NCBI RefSeq assembly: GCF_014202505.1 | Contig: NZ_JACHGW010000001.1 | Span: forward strand, 124,001-188,000 | Length of the DNA: 64,000 bases | Source of the DNA: Armatimonas rosea | GTDB taxonomy: Bacteria; Armatimonadota; Armatimonadia; Armatimonadales; Armatimonadaceae | Reading direction: 5' to 3' | In this document: piece by piece, positions 50,862 through 59,579 of the stretch | Position numbering within the stretch: the stretch's first letter is position 1 | How the letters are laid out: the number at the start of each line of letters is the position of its first letter | The notes under the pieces: model-generated | The model's database searches: none | What the model saw: only the letters and a program-made list of their open reading frames with translations | What the model was told of the DNA's origin: nothing | Position numbers and translations under genes: made by a program

Positions 50862-51542
50862 ATGATGCTTGCAAAGGTACTGGGAGCGGTCCCACTCTTC
50901 TCAGGGCTCACGGAAGAGCAGCTGGAGTATGTCGCAAAGCACCTGAAGCGACGAAACTACGCCGAGCGTGAGGTGATTGTCCGCCGTGATAGCCCCGGCG
51001 ACTCCCTCTTTATCCTGACATCGGGGAAGGCAAAGTGCGCCTACCTAGACTCCGAGGACGAGACCATTATCGCCATCTACCGCCCTGGAGACTTCTTTGG
51101 GGAGCTCTCGGTTCTCGATGGCGAGGAGCGCTCCGCCGATGTGGTCGCGCTAGAGTCTACTGAGGTGCTGGTTCTCTCCGCCACCGACTTCCACGCCTGC
51201 CTGCACGCGGTTCCTGCGATCGCGGTGGAGCTTCTCAAGCAGCTGGCAGGCCGCCTGCGCCGCGCCACGAGCTGGATTCGCTCGCTCTCCAGCCAGGATG
51301 TCTACGGCCGGATCGCCAGCCAGCTCCTGCACCTCTCCCAGACCCACGGCACCGATGTCGAGGGCGGGCGGCTGATCGGCCTGCGCCTCACCCAGAACGA
51401 TATGGCGAGCCTCGTGGGGGCGTCCCGTGAGTCCGTGAACAAGGCGATGGGCTACTTCAAGCAGAAGGGCTACATCACCGTGGACACGACCTACCACATC
51501 ACGGTCCACAACCACGACGCCCTCTCCAAGCGCGCCCAGTAA
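50862..51542 (+). CDS. Crp/Fnr-family transcriptional regulator
   Basis: The 226-residue protein has the cyclic-nucleotide-binding fold (GDSLFILTSGKAKCAYLD, IYRPGDFFGELSVLDGEERSADV) and a C-terminal helix-turn-helix (RLTQNDMASLVGASRESVNKAMGYFKQKG). PGDFFGELSVLDG-ERSA resembles the cAMP-binding signature of Crp, although the normal glutamate-arginine-threonine spacing is altered (ERSAD). The FNR cysteines are absent. It therefore probably senses a nucleotide or another ligand. It has its own -10 box 6 nt upstream, and a palindromic repeat follows the stop. Confidence 0.9.
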   Translation: MMLAKVLGAVPLFSGLTEEQLEYVAKHLKRRNYAEREVIVRRDSPGDSLFILTSGKAKCAYLDSEDETIIAIYRPGDFFGELSVLDGEERSADVVALESTEVLVLSATDFHACLHAVPAIAVELLKQLAGRLRRATSWIRSLSSQDVYGRIASQLLHLSQTHGTDVEGGRLIGLRLTQNDMASLVGASRESVNKAMGYFKQKGYITVDTTYHITVHNHDALSKRAQ

Positions 51543-51551
51543 GGCCTGGCC

Positions 51552-51567
51552 CCCCAATCTTGGGGGT
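51552..51567. repeat. CCCCCA-N4-TGGGGG palindrome after the Crp/Fnr gene
   Basis: Core CCCCCA-ATCT-TGGGGG directly after the stop and touching the end of the convergent plsY gene. Probably a shared terminator. Confidence 0.7.
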
Positions 51568-52163
51568 CAGGGGGCTGGTGTTTTCTTCCGGTAGTGGTTC
51601 TCCTCGCCCTTGAGGAGCCGCTGGATATTGCTGCGGTGGCGCAGGATCACAAACACCCCCACGACCGCCCCGAAGAGCTTCATGGGCAGTGGGTCGCCAA
51701 AGACCCAAAAGAGCGCCGCTTGGGCCACAGCGGCCGTGATAGAGCCCACAGAGATGTAGTCCGTAACAGCGGTGACCACCAGAAACACTCCGAAGCCCAG
51801 CAGCCCCACGCGCCAGTCCAGCCCCAGCAAGACCCCCAGCGTGGTCGCCACTCCCTTACCGCCCTTGAAGCGCACAAAGGGGGAGTAGATGTGCCCAAAG
51901 ACCGCCGCCAGCCCCACCCCGACCACCCACTCGGGGCTCAGCGCTTGCTGGTGGGCCAGCAGGGTCGGCAGGAGCCCCTTGAGCGTGTCCAGCACAAAGA
52001 CCAAGATCCCCAGCGGCTTGCCCAGCTGGCGCATGGCGTTGGACGCACCGATATTGCCCGAGCCTTTCTCTCTTAGGTCAATTCCCTTGAGCTTGCCAAT
52101 GAGGAGCCCAAACGGAATGGCACCCACAAAAAACGCGAGCAGACAGAGCACATACGAAGGCAT
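51567..52163 (-). CDS. plsY: Glycerol-3-phosphate acyltransferase PlsY
   Basis: The 198-residue protein has five to six hydrophobic helices and the three PlsY motifs: GSGNIGASN (near 35), FKGGKGVATTLG (near 100) and RHRSNIQRLL at the C-terminus. It transfers acyl groups from acyl-phosphate to glycerol-3-phosphate at the inner membrane, the first step of phospholipid synthesis. TAAAAT lies 6 nt upstream of the ATG. Confidence 0.95.
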   Translation of the reverse strand: MPSYVLCLLAFFVGAIPFGLLIGKLKGIDLREKGSGNIGASNAMRQLGKPLGILVFVLDTLKGLLPTLLAHQQALSPEWVVGVGLAAVFGHIYSPFVRFKGGKGVATTLGVLLGLDWRVGLLGFGVFLVVTAVTDYISVGSITAAVAQAALFWVFGDPLPMKLFGAVVGVFVILRHRSNIQRLLKGEENHYRKKTPAP

Positions 52164-52169
52164 GCCTTC

Positions 52170-52175
52170 ATTTTA
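52170..52175 (-). promoter_or_regulatory. -10-like TAAAAT six bases before the plsY start
   Basis: Minus strand TAAAAT-gaaggc-ATG. GAAGG could be a weak ribosome site, so a short leader is also possible. Confidence 0.4.
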
Positions 52176-52200
52176 CCCTGCGGCGGAAGGGGGCCAGAAA

Positions 52201-52490
52201 TAAGGTTTGAGATAGAGTAGTGAATGTTTTGAATTATTGCTTGAAGACGCTTTTTACTCTTTTATTACGTTTTTATATTGATGTTAAAGTTATTGTATAG
52301 AGTGATAAGTATTGTTTTGTCTTTTTAGTTTGGAGATTTGATTTTTATTATGTTGATTTTTGATATGATTTTTAGGTGTTTGAAATATGTTATAGTGTTT
52401 TAGTTCTCTGTAGTTGTGAATTTAATAATTACAATGCCTTGTATTGATTGGATTTTTCTGAATAATGATCTGTAGGATTGAAGGGTTTTA
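52201..52490. other. AT-rich, cytosine-poor gene-free tract
   Basis: About 290 bp of mostly T, A and G with very few C, in strong contrast to its GC-rich surroundings. It contains no convincing open frame, DnaA box or tandem repeat. It lies in the long gap 52164-52540 between plsY and zwf, about 2.4 kb from oriC. A 9-bp hairpin (AGAGGGGGC/GCCCCCTCT, 52498-52520) closes it on the zwf side. Confidence 0.8.
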
Positions 52491-52540
52491 TGAGGTGAGA
52501 GGGGGCGGAGAGCCCCCTCTGGGGGTGCGGAGGGGCGAAA

Positions 52541-54001
52541 CTAGGGCTCGCGCCAGGTCTGGCCGGGCTCTAGGAGGGTGCTGGCTTTCTCGGGGCCCCA
52601 GGTGCCGGTGAAGTAGGGCTGGACATCGTGGGGGCGCTCTTTCCAGGCTTCGAGGACCGGGGTCAGGAGCTTCCACGCCGCCTCGACCTCGTCGCCGCGG
52701 GCAAAGAGGCTGGCATCGCCGCGGATGGTGTCTAGGATCAGGCGCTCGTAGGCATCGGCGATGGGCATGTCCTTGAACTCATCGCGGTAGAGAAAGCCCA
52801 GATTCACGGGGTGGAGGGTCATGTCCGGCCCCGGCTGCTTCGCCCCCATCTGCAAGAAAATGCCTTCGTCGGGCTGGATGCGCAGCACCAAGACATTGGG
52901 CTGGACCTCATCGCGCTTCATCTTGGCAAAGAGCACCTGCGGGATCGCGCGGAACTGCACCGCCACCTCGGTCGTGCGCTTGGGCATCGCCTTGGCGCAG
53001 CGCACATAGAACGGAGTTCCCGCCCAGCGCCAGTTGTCCATGTGGAACTTCATCGCCACAAAGGTCTCGGTGTCCGAGCCGGGCGGAACCCCCTCCTCGT
53101 GGCGGTAGCTGTCGTACTGGCCGCGCACGGTGAGCTTGTGGACATCCTCGCGCGGGATCGGCCGGATTCCCCGGATCGCCTTGACTTTCTCATCGCGGAT
53201 GGCGTTGGCATCCAGGCGCACCGGCGGCTCCATCGCCACCAGAGAGACAATCTGGAGGGCGTGGTTCTGCAGGACATCGCGCGTCATTCCCGTGGCATCG
53301 AAGAAGTTGCCGCGCCCCTCCACCCCGATCTTCTCCGCGACCGTGATCTGGACATGATCGACATACTTGTGGTTCCAGAGCGGCTCGAAGATCTCATTGG
53401 CAAAGCGGAAGAAGAGGATGTTCTGGACGGTCTCTTTGCCCAGGTAGTGGTCGATTCGGTAGACCTGGTCCTCCGTGAAGTGCTCCAATAGGGCCGCGTT
53501 AAGATGGCGGCTGGTCTCTAAATCGTAGCCAAAGGGCTTCTCAACAATCACACGCGCCCAGCCCTGCTCGGTCATCCCGCGCCGCGAGAGCCCCGCCGCG
53601 CCCAGGTGCCCAACCACGCCCTCGTACTGCTCCGGGGGGATTGCCATGTAGAAGAGCCAGTTGTGGTGCGTGTTGGTCTCCGTATCGAGCGACTCCAGCT
53701 TGGTTCGGAGCGCGGCAAAGCCCTCGGGAGAGTCGAACTCGCCACGGACATAGAAGCAGCGCTGCTCGAAGCTGTCCCACTTGTCCAGCGGGATACTGGG
53801 GGCGAACTCGGCCATGTTGGCCTTGAGGTCCGCACGGAAGACCAGGTCGTCTTTATCGCGGCGGGCGTAGGCCAGCACGACAAAGTCCTTGGGGAGAAGC
53901 CCCTCACGGTGGAGGGCGTAGAGGGCAGGAGTCAGCTTGCGGCGGGTAAGATCGCCGGTTGCGCCAAAGAGAACAAAGACGCAGGGATCGAGGTCGTTCA
54001 T
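52541..54001 (-). CDS. zwf: Glucose-6-phosphate 1-dehydrogenase
   Basis: The 486-residue protein begins with the NADP-binding FVLFGATGDLTRRKL and carries RIDHYLGKETVQN, holding the substrate-binding lysine and catalytic histidine, near residue 195. VEKPFGYD, FFRFANEIFEPLWN and DATGMTRDVLQNH are standard. It oxidises glucose-6-phosphate to 6-phosphogluconolactone in the cytoplasm (oxidative pentose phosphate pathway). The downstream 6-phosphogluconolactonase and dehydrogenase are not nearby. The gene is divergent from the PqaA-like gene. Confidence 0.97.
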   Translation of the reverse strand: MNDLDPCVFVLFGATGDLTRRKLTPALYALHREGLLPKDFVVLAYARRDKDDLVFRADLKANMAEFAPSIPLDKWDSFEQRCFYVRGEFDSPEGFAALRTKLESLDTETNTHHNWLFYMAIPPEQYEGVVGHLGAAGLSRRGMTEQGWARVIVEKPFGYDLETSRHLNAALLEHFTEDQVYRIDHYLGKETVQNILFFRFANEIFEPLWNHKYVDHVQITVAEKIGVEGRGNFFDATGMTRDVLQNHALQIVSLVAMEPPVRLDANAIRDEKVKAIRGIRPIPREDVHKLTVRGQYDSYRHEEGVPPGSDTETFVAMKFHMDNWRWAGTPFYVRCAKAMPKRTTEVAVQFRAIPQVLFAKMKRDEVQPNVLVLRIQPDEGIFLQMGAKQPGPDMTLHPVNLGFLYRDEFKDMPIADAYERLILDTIRGDASLFARGDEVEAAWKLLTPVLEAWKERPHDVQPYFTGTWGPEKASTLLEPGQTWREP

Positions 54002-54028
54002 TACGATCTCAGGGTATCATAGACAACC

Positions 54029-55267
54029 ATGAACCGACGACGATTTACACGAAATTTCGAGGGGGGACTCAAGGGCTATATCGCCCGCCCCGAGCCTGTC
54101 TACAAGTGGGAGAAGCGCGGCGAGAAGAAGCTCGCGGGGGGCGTGATCTACGACCTCTGGCTGGTCTCCCAGACCTGGCACGAGCATGTCTGGGAGCACC
54201 GGCTCCAGCTCTTTGTGCCCGCTAAGATTACCTCCCCAGACTTCTGTACCCTGCTCAATACGGGCGGCGGCGGCAATGTGAGCGAGGAGCTGATCGGGAT
54301 GTCGGCGGCCAATAACACCGGCAATGTCTTTGCGATCCTCTACCACATCCCCAAGCAGCCGCTCTACGGTGGCCTCACGGAAGATGCATTAATTGTCTAT
54401 ACCTGGCAAAAATTCTTAGAGAACGGCGATGACACCTGGCCGCTCCACTTCCCGATGGCCAAGGCGGTGATCAAGGCGATGGACGCGCTCCAGGCGTTTC
54501 GCCCCGAGCTGAGGCGCTTCCTGATCACCGGCGCGAGCAAGCGCGGCTGGACCACCTGGCTGGTGGGAGCCAGCGAGGACAAGCGCGTCGTCGGGATCGC
54601 TCCCATGGTGATCGATATCCTCAATGTGCCCAAGCAGATCCCGCACCAGCTGGAGATGTACGGCAAGCCCAGCGAGCAGGTGGCCGACTACACGGCTGTC
54701 GGGTTTGACAAGCTCCTGCTGGCACCTCGTGGCAAGGATCTGATGAAGCTAGAGGACCCGATCTCCTACCGGGATCAGCTGACCCTGCCCAAGCTCCTCC
54801 TGCTGGGCACCAACGACCGCTACTGGTCCCAGGATGCGCTCAATCTCTACTGGGACGATCTCAAGGGGAGCAAGTGGGTGCTCTATCTTCCCAACTCAGG
54901 CCACGGCATGGAAGACCGCGGGCGGCTGCTGACTACTCTCTCCGCCTTTGCGCGCACCCTGGCCGCAAAGAAAAAATGGCCCGCTCCCCGCTGGAAGTGG
55001 ACAGCCACGAAGCGCACCGCGGAGCTCTTGGTTGAGAGCGATGCCCCGCTGACCTCGGCGCGAATCTTCCGCTGCACCTCCGCCACCACCGACTTCCGCG
55101 ACTCTAAGTGGACATCGGAGGAGATCACGGCCGCGGGGAGGCAGGCCCGGGGGCGCTACCAAGCCCCAGAGACCGGCTTCGCCGCCTGCTACGGGGAGCT
55201 GACCTACGAGCTGGAGCCCGGAAAGCCCTTCACCCTGGCAACCCAGATGCAGATCCTGGGGCGCTAG
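54029..55267 (+). CDS. PhoPQ-activated protein PqaA-like
   Basis: The 412-residue protein matches the PqaA (PhoPQ-regulated) family: WLVSQTWHEHVWEHRLQLFVP, NTGGGGNV, HFPMAKAVIKAMDALQAF, and an alpha/beta-hydrolase nucleophile-type site TGASKRGWTTW with S in GASK. A later GTNDRYWSQD could hold the acid, and SGHGMED a histidine. The function is unknown; homologues are exported or membrane-anchored in other bacteria, but here no signal peptide is visible. The start lies 8 nt after a TATCAT. Confidence 0.85.
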   Translation: MNRRRFTRNFEGGLKGYIARPEPVYKWEKRGEKKLAGGVIYDLWLVSQTWHEHVWEHRLQLFVPAKITSPDFCTLLNTGGGGNVSEELIGMSAANNTGNVFAILYHIPKQPLYGGLTEDALIVYTWQKFLENGDDTWPLHFPMAKAVIKAMDALQAFRPELRRFLITGASKRGWTTWLVGASEDKRVVGIAPMVIDILNVPKQIPHQLEMYGKPSEQVADYTAVGFDKLLLAPRGKDLMKLEDPISYRDQLTLPKLLLLGTNDRYWSQDALNLYWDDLKGSKWVLYLPNSGHGMEDRGRLLTTLSAFARTLAAKKKWPAPRWKWTATKRTAELLVESDAPLTSARIFRCTSATTDFRDSKWTSEEITAAGRQARGRYQAPETGFAACYGELTYELEPGKPFTLATQMQILGR

Positions 55268-55284
55268 CGAGCCGGGTATGGAAG

Positions 55285-55400
55285 GCCGGGGATTGAAAGC
55301 CCCGGCTGCACTTTGGGGAGCGTCCCGGGGACGCGTGGAGCGAGCCTGTTTCCGCGTCCTCGGGACGCTTTTTTTCGGGAGCCGGGGATTTTAATCCCCG
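55285..55400. repeat. Palindrome cluster with terminator after the PqaA-like gene
   Basis: First hairpin GCCGGGG/CCCCGGC (about 55285-55306). Then a 17-bp stem (16 pairs) AGCGTCCC..GGACGCG (55319-55335) with its partner at 55353-55369, followed by seven Ts (55369-55375), a good intrinsic terminator. Then GGGGATT/AATCCCC. The central stem is homologous to the one at 7023-7079. Confidence 0.75.
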
Positions 55401-55496
55401 ACTCTCCTGGAAAATTAAATCTTTATCCGTAGGAATACGGGTTTATGCTTGTATATAGTGTTAAACATAGGTTGTCGTGGGTAGCATGCTGTCATC

Positions 55497-55733
55497 GTGG
55501 GCTATCTTAACAATAAAGACAAATTTGTGGCGGCAATGATGGCGCTGTCCACTCTCGGCCTCTTTGGAGGTTTTTGTGCGGTGACGGTGGCGGGGGCCAA
55601 GCGCGCCCGCGCTGAGTCGCTTCGTCAGACAGTCCTTCAGGCACAGCCAAAAGGCCCTCGGGTCGAGGGCCTGGGAGCACTGGTTCTAGGGAGCTTCACG
55701 CTGGCACTGAGCCGGCGCATGCTACGCGGGTAG
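55497..55733 (+). CDS. Small membrane protein
   Basis: The 78-residue protein begins with GTG. A hydrophobic stretch at about 12-32 (MMALSTLGLFGGFCAVTVAG) is followed by a basic linker and a second weak hydrophobic part (LGALVLGSFTLALS). No family is recognised. The stop overlaps the convergent DUF3472 gene by 12 bp. There is no strong ribosome site, so the call is tentative. Confidence 0.45.
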   Translation: MGYLNNKDKFVAAMMALSTLGLFGGFCAVTVAGAKRARAESLRQTVLQAQPKGPRVEGLGALVLGSFTLALSRRMLRG

Positions 55734-56828
55734 GGTCTCGGGGGGCATGCCGTGGAGCGTCCGGGGCGGGAGTGGGTCTTTGTAGGCGATCCCGTTCTTG
55801 ACAAAGCCGCCGTTGGAAAGATACCAGCGCCCGCTCTTGGCGACCCCTGCGGCAAAGTCGAGGCGGTCCTTGGCGCGACCCGTTGCATCGCAGCTAAAGC
55901 TGGCTGCTGCTAGCTCTTGCCACTTGCCGTCGCTGGTGCGCACCCAGCTTGGGCCGAACTCCGCCAGACGAAGAAGCTGCCCGTTATCGCCCCAGAAGTT
56001 CTCGTTGAACGAGTACAAGCCCGAGAGGTAGCTGCCGTCTTTGGGCGCACGGAAGCGGGCGATCAGGCCCCAGCTACGCTTCTCGGGGAACCAGAAGTAG
56101 CCTGAGTAGACGGTCAGTTGACGGATGCCGACATACTCGGGCTGGGCGTGGACGAGAAACTTATAGGTCGTGTCCTTTTTCCATGGGTAGACCAGGTGGC
56201 TGTGCCCGCCCGTCCCCTCGTTGCCAAAGCCACTCGCCACGACACCGTCGCCCTTGGCTAGGAGCTTCACTTGGTCTTCGTCGGCGACTTTACTGCGGTC
56301 CACGCCCTCGTTGCCGCTGTCCCAGATCGAGAAGATGATCCGCCGCTCGGTGGGGCTGTTGACCTGAATCCCAAAGTAGCCGCGCTTAAACCCGCAGGCC
56401 ATGTAGTACGAGTGCAGTGGCTCGGTGCGGACGGTGACTTCGTTGTAGAACCACTCCGCCTTAATCTCTTTATCGAGCGCGTAGCTTAGGTGCACCGAGG
56501 CCGCATTCTTGCGTTCCTTGAGGTTAAAGTGCGCGTCTTTGGCGGCCGGACCCGAGAGTAGCAGCGCCTCGGCTTTTCCGCGTACCGTGAAGCGCCAGTA
56601 GCCAGTCGTGACGGTGACCGTCTCTTTGGCACCGACAAAGCGCTTGCCGGCACCACGGGGCATGCGGATACCCTCTGCGGGCACTTTTTCGACAAACAGC
56701 TCGCCTTGCCTGCCTTCCAGGTCGAGGGTGAGGGAGCCGGCTTGCTTGAGCTCGCCGTACCAGACCGTGACCCCTTGCTCTTCGTAGGCGGTGAAGGCGG
56801 GGACACGTAGGGTGGATTCTTGTTTCAT
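55722..56828 (-). CDS. DUF3472 (with N-terminal DUF5077-like) protein
   Basis: The 368-residue protein contains the DUF3472 signatures [40 protein letters not shown] and [10 protein letters not shown]. The N-terminal 120 residues ([21 protein letters not shown]) look like the DUF5077 domain that accompanies it. There is no signal peptide. The family is a beta-sandwich of unknown role, often in carbohydrate-degrading loci. It is divergent from hisF with 36 bp between starts. Confidence 0.82.
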   Translation of the reverse strand: MKQESTLRVPAFTAYEEQGVTVWYGELKQAGSLTLDLEGRQGELFVEKVPAEGIRMPRGAGKRFVGAKETVTVTTGYWRFTVRGKAEALLLSGPAAKDAHFNLKERKNAASVHLSYALDKEIKAEWFYNEVTVRTEPLHSYYMACGFKRGYFGIQVNSPTERRIIFSIWDSGNEGVDRSKVADEDQVKLLAKGDGVVASGFGNEGTGGHSHLVYPWKKDTTYKFLVHAQPEYVGIRQLTVYSGYFWFPEKRSWGLIARFRAPKDGSYLSGLYSFNENFWGDNGQLLRLAEFGPSWVRTSDGKWQELAAASFSCDATGRAKDRLDFAAGVAKSGRWYLSNGGFVKNGIAYKDPLPPRTLHGMPPETLPA

Positions 56829-56851
56829 ACTGTCCCAATAATTCGCCGCGA

Positions 56852-56857
56852 TAGAAT
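56852..56857 (+). promoter_or_regulatory. -10-like TAGAAT before hisF
   Basis: TAGAAT-gaaagtc-ATG (56865). The hexamer overlaps an upstream in-frame ATG at 56856. Confidence 0.35.
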
Positions 56858-56864
56858 GAAAGTC

Positions 56865-57632
56865 ATGCTAACCCGCCGGATTATTCCCTGTCTCGATATC
56901 AAAGAGGGCCGCGTCGTCAAGGGCGTCAACTTCCTGGGCCTGCGCGATGCGGGCGACCCGGTGGAGCTTGCCGCGCGCTACGATGCCCAGGGCGCCGATG
57001 AGCTGGTCTTTCTGGATATCACGGCCTCATCGGACAAGCGCAGCTTAATCTTCGAGCTGGCCAGCCGGGTGGCGGAGCAGGTCTTTATCCCCTTCACGGT
57101 CGGCGGCGGGATCACCTGCGTGGACGATGTCCGGCGCATGGTGGCCACGGGTGCCGATAAGGTCTCGATCAACTCCGCCGCGCTCAAGAACCCCGACCTG
57201 ATCCGTGAGGCTAGCGAGCGCTTCGGGAGCCAGTGCATCGTGGTTGCCATTGACCCAAAGAAAACGGGCAACACAAAATCGGGCTGGGAGGTGCACTCGC
57301 ACGGCGGGCGGACGCCCACAGGAATCGACGCGCTGGAGTGGGCGGAAAAAGTCGCAAAGCTCGGGGCGGGCGAGATTCTCCTCACCTCGATGGACGCTGA
57401 CGGCATGAAGACCGGCTACGACCTGCCGCTCACCCGCGCGGTCTCCGAGCTTGTGCCCATTCCCGTGATCGCCTCCGGCGGAGCGGGGACCCCGCAGCAC
57501 CTAGTCGATGCCGTCACCGAGGGCCGCGCCGATGCAGTGCTCCTCGCCTCCATGCTCCACTACGGCGAGTACACGGTCGGGCAGCTCAAAGACTATTTGG
57601 CAGAAAATGGCGTCGCGGTGCGGAAGCTGTAA
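56865..57632 (+). CDS. hisF: Imidazole glycerol phosphate synthase, cyclase subunit HisF
   Basis: The 255-residue TIM-barrel protein starts [20 protein letters not shown] with the catalytic aspartate in PCLDI and a second in [20 protein letters not shown] and [11 protein letters not shown] are phosphate-binding loops. HisF joins ammonia from HisH to form imidazole glycerol phosphate and AICAR in histidine biosynthesis. The ATG at 56865 matches the normal family start; a frame-compatible ATG at 56856 would add three residues. hisH is not next to it. Confidence 0.97.
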   Translation: MLTRRIIPCLDIKEGRVVKGVNFLGLRDAGDPVELAARYDAQGADELVFLDITASSDKRSLIFELASRVAEQVFIPFTVGGGITCVDDVRRMVATGADKVSINSAALKNPDLIREASERFGSQCIVVAIDPKKTGNTKSGWEVHSHGGRTPTGIDALEWAEKVAKLGAGEILLTSMDADGMKTGYDLPLTRAVSELVPIPVIASGGAGTPQHLVDAVTEGRADAVLLASMLHYGEYTVGQLKDYLAENGVAVRKL

Positions 57633-57635
57633 AAT
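57630..57635 (+). promoter_or_regulatory. -10-like TAAAAT inside the hisF stop region
   Basis: TAAAAT-actgtt-ATG (57642). The hexamer overlaps the hisF stop codon. Confidence 0.4.
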
Positions 57636-57641
57636 ACTGTT

Positions 57642-57911
57642 ATGAACGCAACCCAAACCCGCCGTTTCCAAGACCTGCATCTGCGTCATGTTCAAGGTGA
57701 GGTTCTGTCTGCCGATGACTTTGCGTTCTATCAAACGACCTTAGCCGAGCTGGATGCCCAGGAACTTAGCGAAGTGAGAGCCCATCAGGGGGGCGTCGAG
57801 CTGCGTATCCAGGAGCTAGAGGCTGAGCTTTCACGTTTGCAGGAGCGTGGAAGTCAGCTACGCGAGCAACTTTCCCAGCTCCGCCAGGCTCCCCAAGTTC
57901 ATACGGCGTAG
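57642..57911 (+). CDS. Coiled-coil protein paired with an HNH gene
   Basis: The 89-residue protein is entirely helical, with heptads in the C-terminal half (LEAELSRLQERGSQLREQLSQL). QRRFQDLHLRH-like and LDAQELSEV segments resemble the small partner that precedes HNH nucleases in cyanobacteria and related groups. The downstream HNH gene is broken at its 5' end. Transcription would begin from the TAAAAT just upstream. Confidence 0.65.
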   Translation: MNATQTRRFQDLHLRHVQGEVLSADDFAFYQTTLAELDAQELSEVRAHQGGVELRIQELEAELSRLQERGSQLREQLSQLRQAPQVHTA

Positions 57912-58339
57912 GACATGGCACATCTGAACATCAAGCGGGGGGCGAGCTGACAGTTGATCACTACCAGCCACTCTCCGCACAAGGCACCGATGATCTAGAA
58001 AACCTTGTTTACGCTTGCTTTCGTTGCAACCTCTACAAAGGAGATTTTTGGGGTGGCAACCATCCGGAAAGCCAAGCACGCGTTCTTCATCCTCGGCAAG
58101 ATCGTTTAGAAATACACTTTACACTTGATAGTTTTAGTGGGTTATTGGTAGCTATTACATCTCTTGGTGGGTTCCATATTGCGCTTCAACACTTAAATCG
58201 CGAGGCGCTCGTATTTCGTCGCCGAGAAGAGGTAACTCAGCTTGCCTACCAAACTCTTCTCGAAGAAATGATCGTTCGGCAGCAGGAGCTGCTTCAACTT
58301 TATGAGGAGCGCCTTCGATTCTTGGAGGAAAATCTATGA
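57911..58339 (+). pseudogene. HNH endonuclease remnant without an N-terminus
   Basis: Frame 57911-58339 codes for 142 residues with HNH features: GGELTVDHYQPLS (the DH motif), TDDLENLVYACFRCNLYKGD (CxxC and the asparagine-histidine region), and a long C-terminal helical tail. The usual first cysteine pair (CGYCG before TSE) and start codon are missing: VGHGTSE appears where CGxCGTSE is expected, and no ATG, GTG or TTG lies in frame before the motif. About 20 residues have been lost, probably by deletion. Its stop overlaps the amidohydrolase start by 4 bp, so the remnant may still be translated from an internal TTG. Confidence 0.75.
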
Positions 58340-59547
58340 CCGACCTTAGCGCTTTTATCGCGGCGACGCCGCTGGCGGATACGCATGAGCATCTTCATAG
58401 CGAGGAGAAATTTCTCGCCGAGTCGCCGGATGTCTTGCAGGACTTGTTTGACCACTACACCCAGGCCGACCTGCGGGTGGCAGGGGCAACGCCTGAGGCG
58501 CTGAAGAAGCTGACGGATGCGAGCGATCCGGACTTGGCAGGGCGCTTTCTAGGCGTTCGCGCAGCCTGGGAGGCGATCCAGCACACCGGCTATGGCCAGG
58601 CAGTGCGGCTGACCGCAAAGCGTGTCTATGGCCTTGACGAGCTTGTCCCCGAAGCGCTCCCCGCGGCGCAGAAAATTGCGGAGAGCTTTCGCAGACCGGG
58701 CGAGCGGCTACGGCTCTTGCGAGATATTGCGAATCTTTCCTATGTCCAGATAGATGATTTTCGCTGGGAGTGCACGCCCAGCGACGATGGCTTTTTCCAG
58801 TACGACATCAGTGTCGTGGGGCTCGTCCAGGGCAACGTACCCGAGGGCTGCACGACTCCTGACGCCGTTCGGGAGCATATCGGCGCTCGCTTCGCGCAGT
58901 GGGCACCCAAAGCGATTGCCATCAAGAGCCAGCATGCCTACAATCGCACGCTGCTCTGGCAGGCGCGCACCGACAGCGAGATCGCGCCGCTTTTAGGGAA
59001 GACGGAACACACGGAGTCGGAGAAGCTCGCGCTGGGGGACTGGATGTTTTCCCGGTGCATTGAGGAGGCGACTCGCCACGAGCTTCCGATCAAGATCCAC
59101 ACGGGCTACTACGCCGGTCATAGCTACATGCCCATCGAGCGGGTGCCCTCGGGGCTGCTGACCGGCCTGCTACGGGCCTACCCCGCGGCGCGCTTTGTGC
59201 TCATGCACACGAGCTATCCCTACGGCCACGAACAAATTGCCCTCGCCAAGCACTTTCCCAATGTTTTCCTGGATCTCTGCTGGGCCTGGAGTATCGACCC
59301 GTACGCCACCCGCGACTTTGTGCGCCACGCCATCCACGCGGTTCCGGCGAATAAGCTCTTTGCCTTTGGCGGCGACTCGTTCTGGCCCAATGTGGCGGTA
59401 AGCTATGCGTTTCAAGCGCGGACATGGCTCACGCGGGCGCTCCAGGCCGAGGTAGACGAGGCGCTCCTCACGGAGAAGCAGGCGATTGCCGTGGCGGGGC
59501 GCTGGATGGGCGGCAACCAGGCGGCGTGTTTTAACCTGCCTCAGTAG
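58336..59547 (+). CDS. Amidohydrolase-2 family metal-dependent hydrolase
   Basis: The 403-residue protein begins with the HxH metal motif ADTHEHLHSEE. KIHTGYYAGHS (histidine near 255), VLMHTSYPY (near 295) and FGGDSFWP (aspartate near 355) complete a metal-hydrolase site of the amidohydrolase-2/uronate-isomerase type. It is a cytoplasmic TIM barrel with an unknown substrate; uronate isomerase and decarboxylases such as 2-amino-3-carboxymuconate decarboxylase are distant relatives. Translation is coupled to the HNH remnant (ATGA overlap). Confidence 0.84.
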   Translation: MTDLSAFIAATPLADTHEHLHSEEKFLAESPDVLQDLFDHYTQADLRVAGATPEALKKLTDASDPDLAGRFLGVRAAWEAIQHTGYGQAVRLTAKRVYGLDELVPEALPAAQKIAESFRRPGERLRLLRDIANLSYVQIDDFRWECTPSDDGFFQYDISVVGLVQGNVPEGCTTPDAVREHIGARFAQWAPKAIAIKSQHAYNRTLLWQARTDSEIAPLLGKTEHTESEKLALGDWMFSRCIEEATRHELPIKIHTGYYAGHSYMPIERVPSGLLTGLLRAYPAARFVLMHTSYPYGHEQIALAKHFPNVFLDLCWAWSIDPYATRDFVRHAIHAVPANKLFAFGGDSFWPNVAVSYAFQARTWLTRALQAEVDEALLTEKQAIAVAGRWMGGNQAACFNLPQ

Positions 59548-59579
59548 GTAGGCGATAGAGAAAGTAGGAGGTTTGTGAC

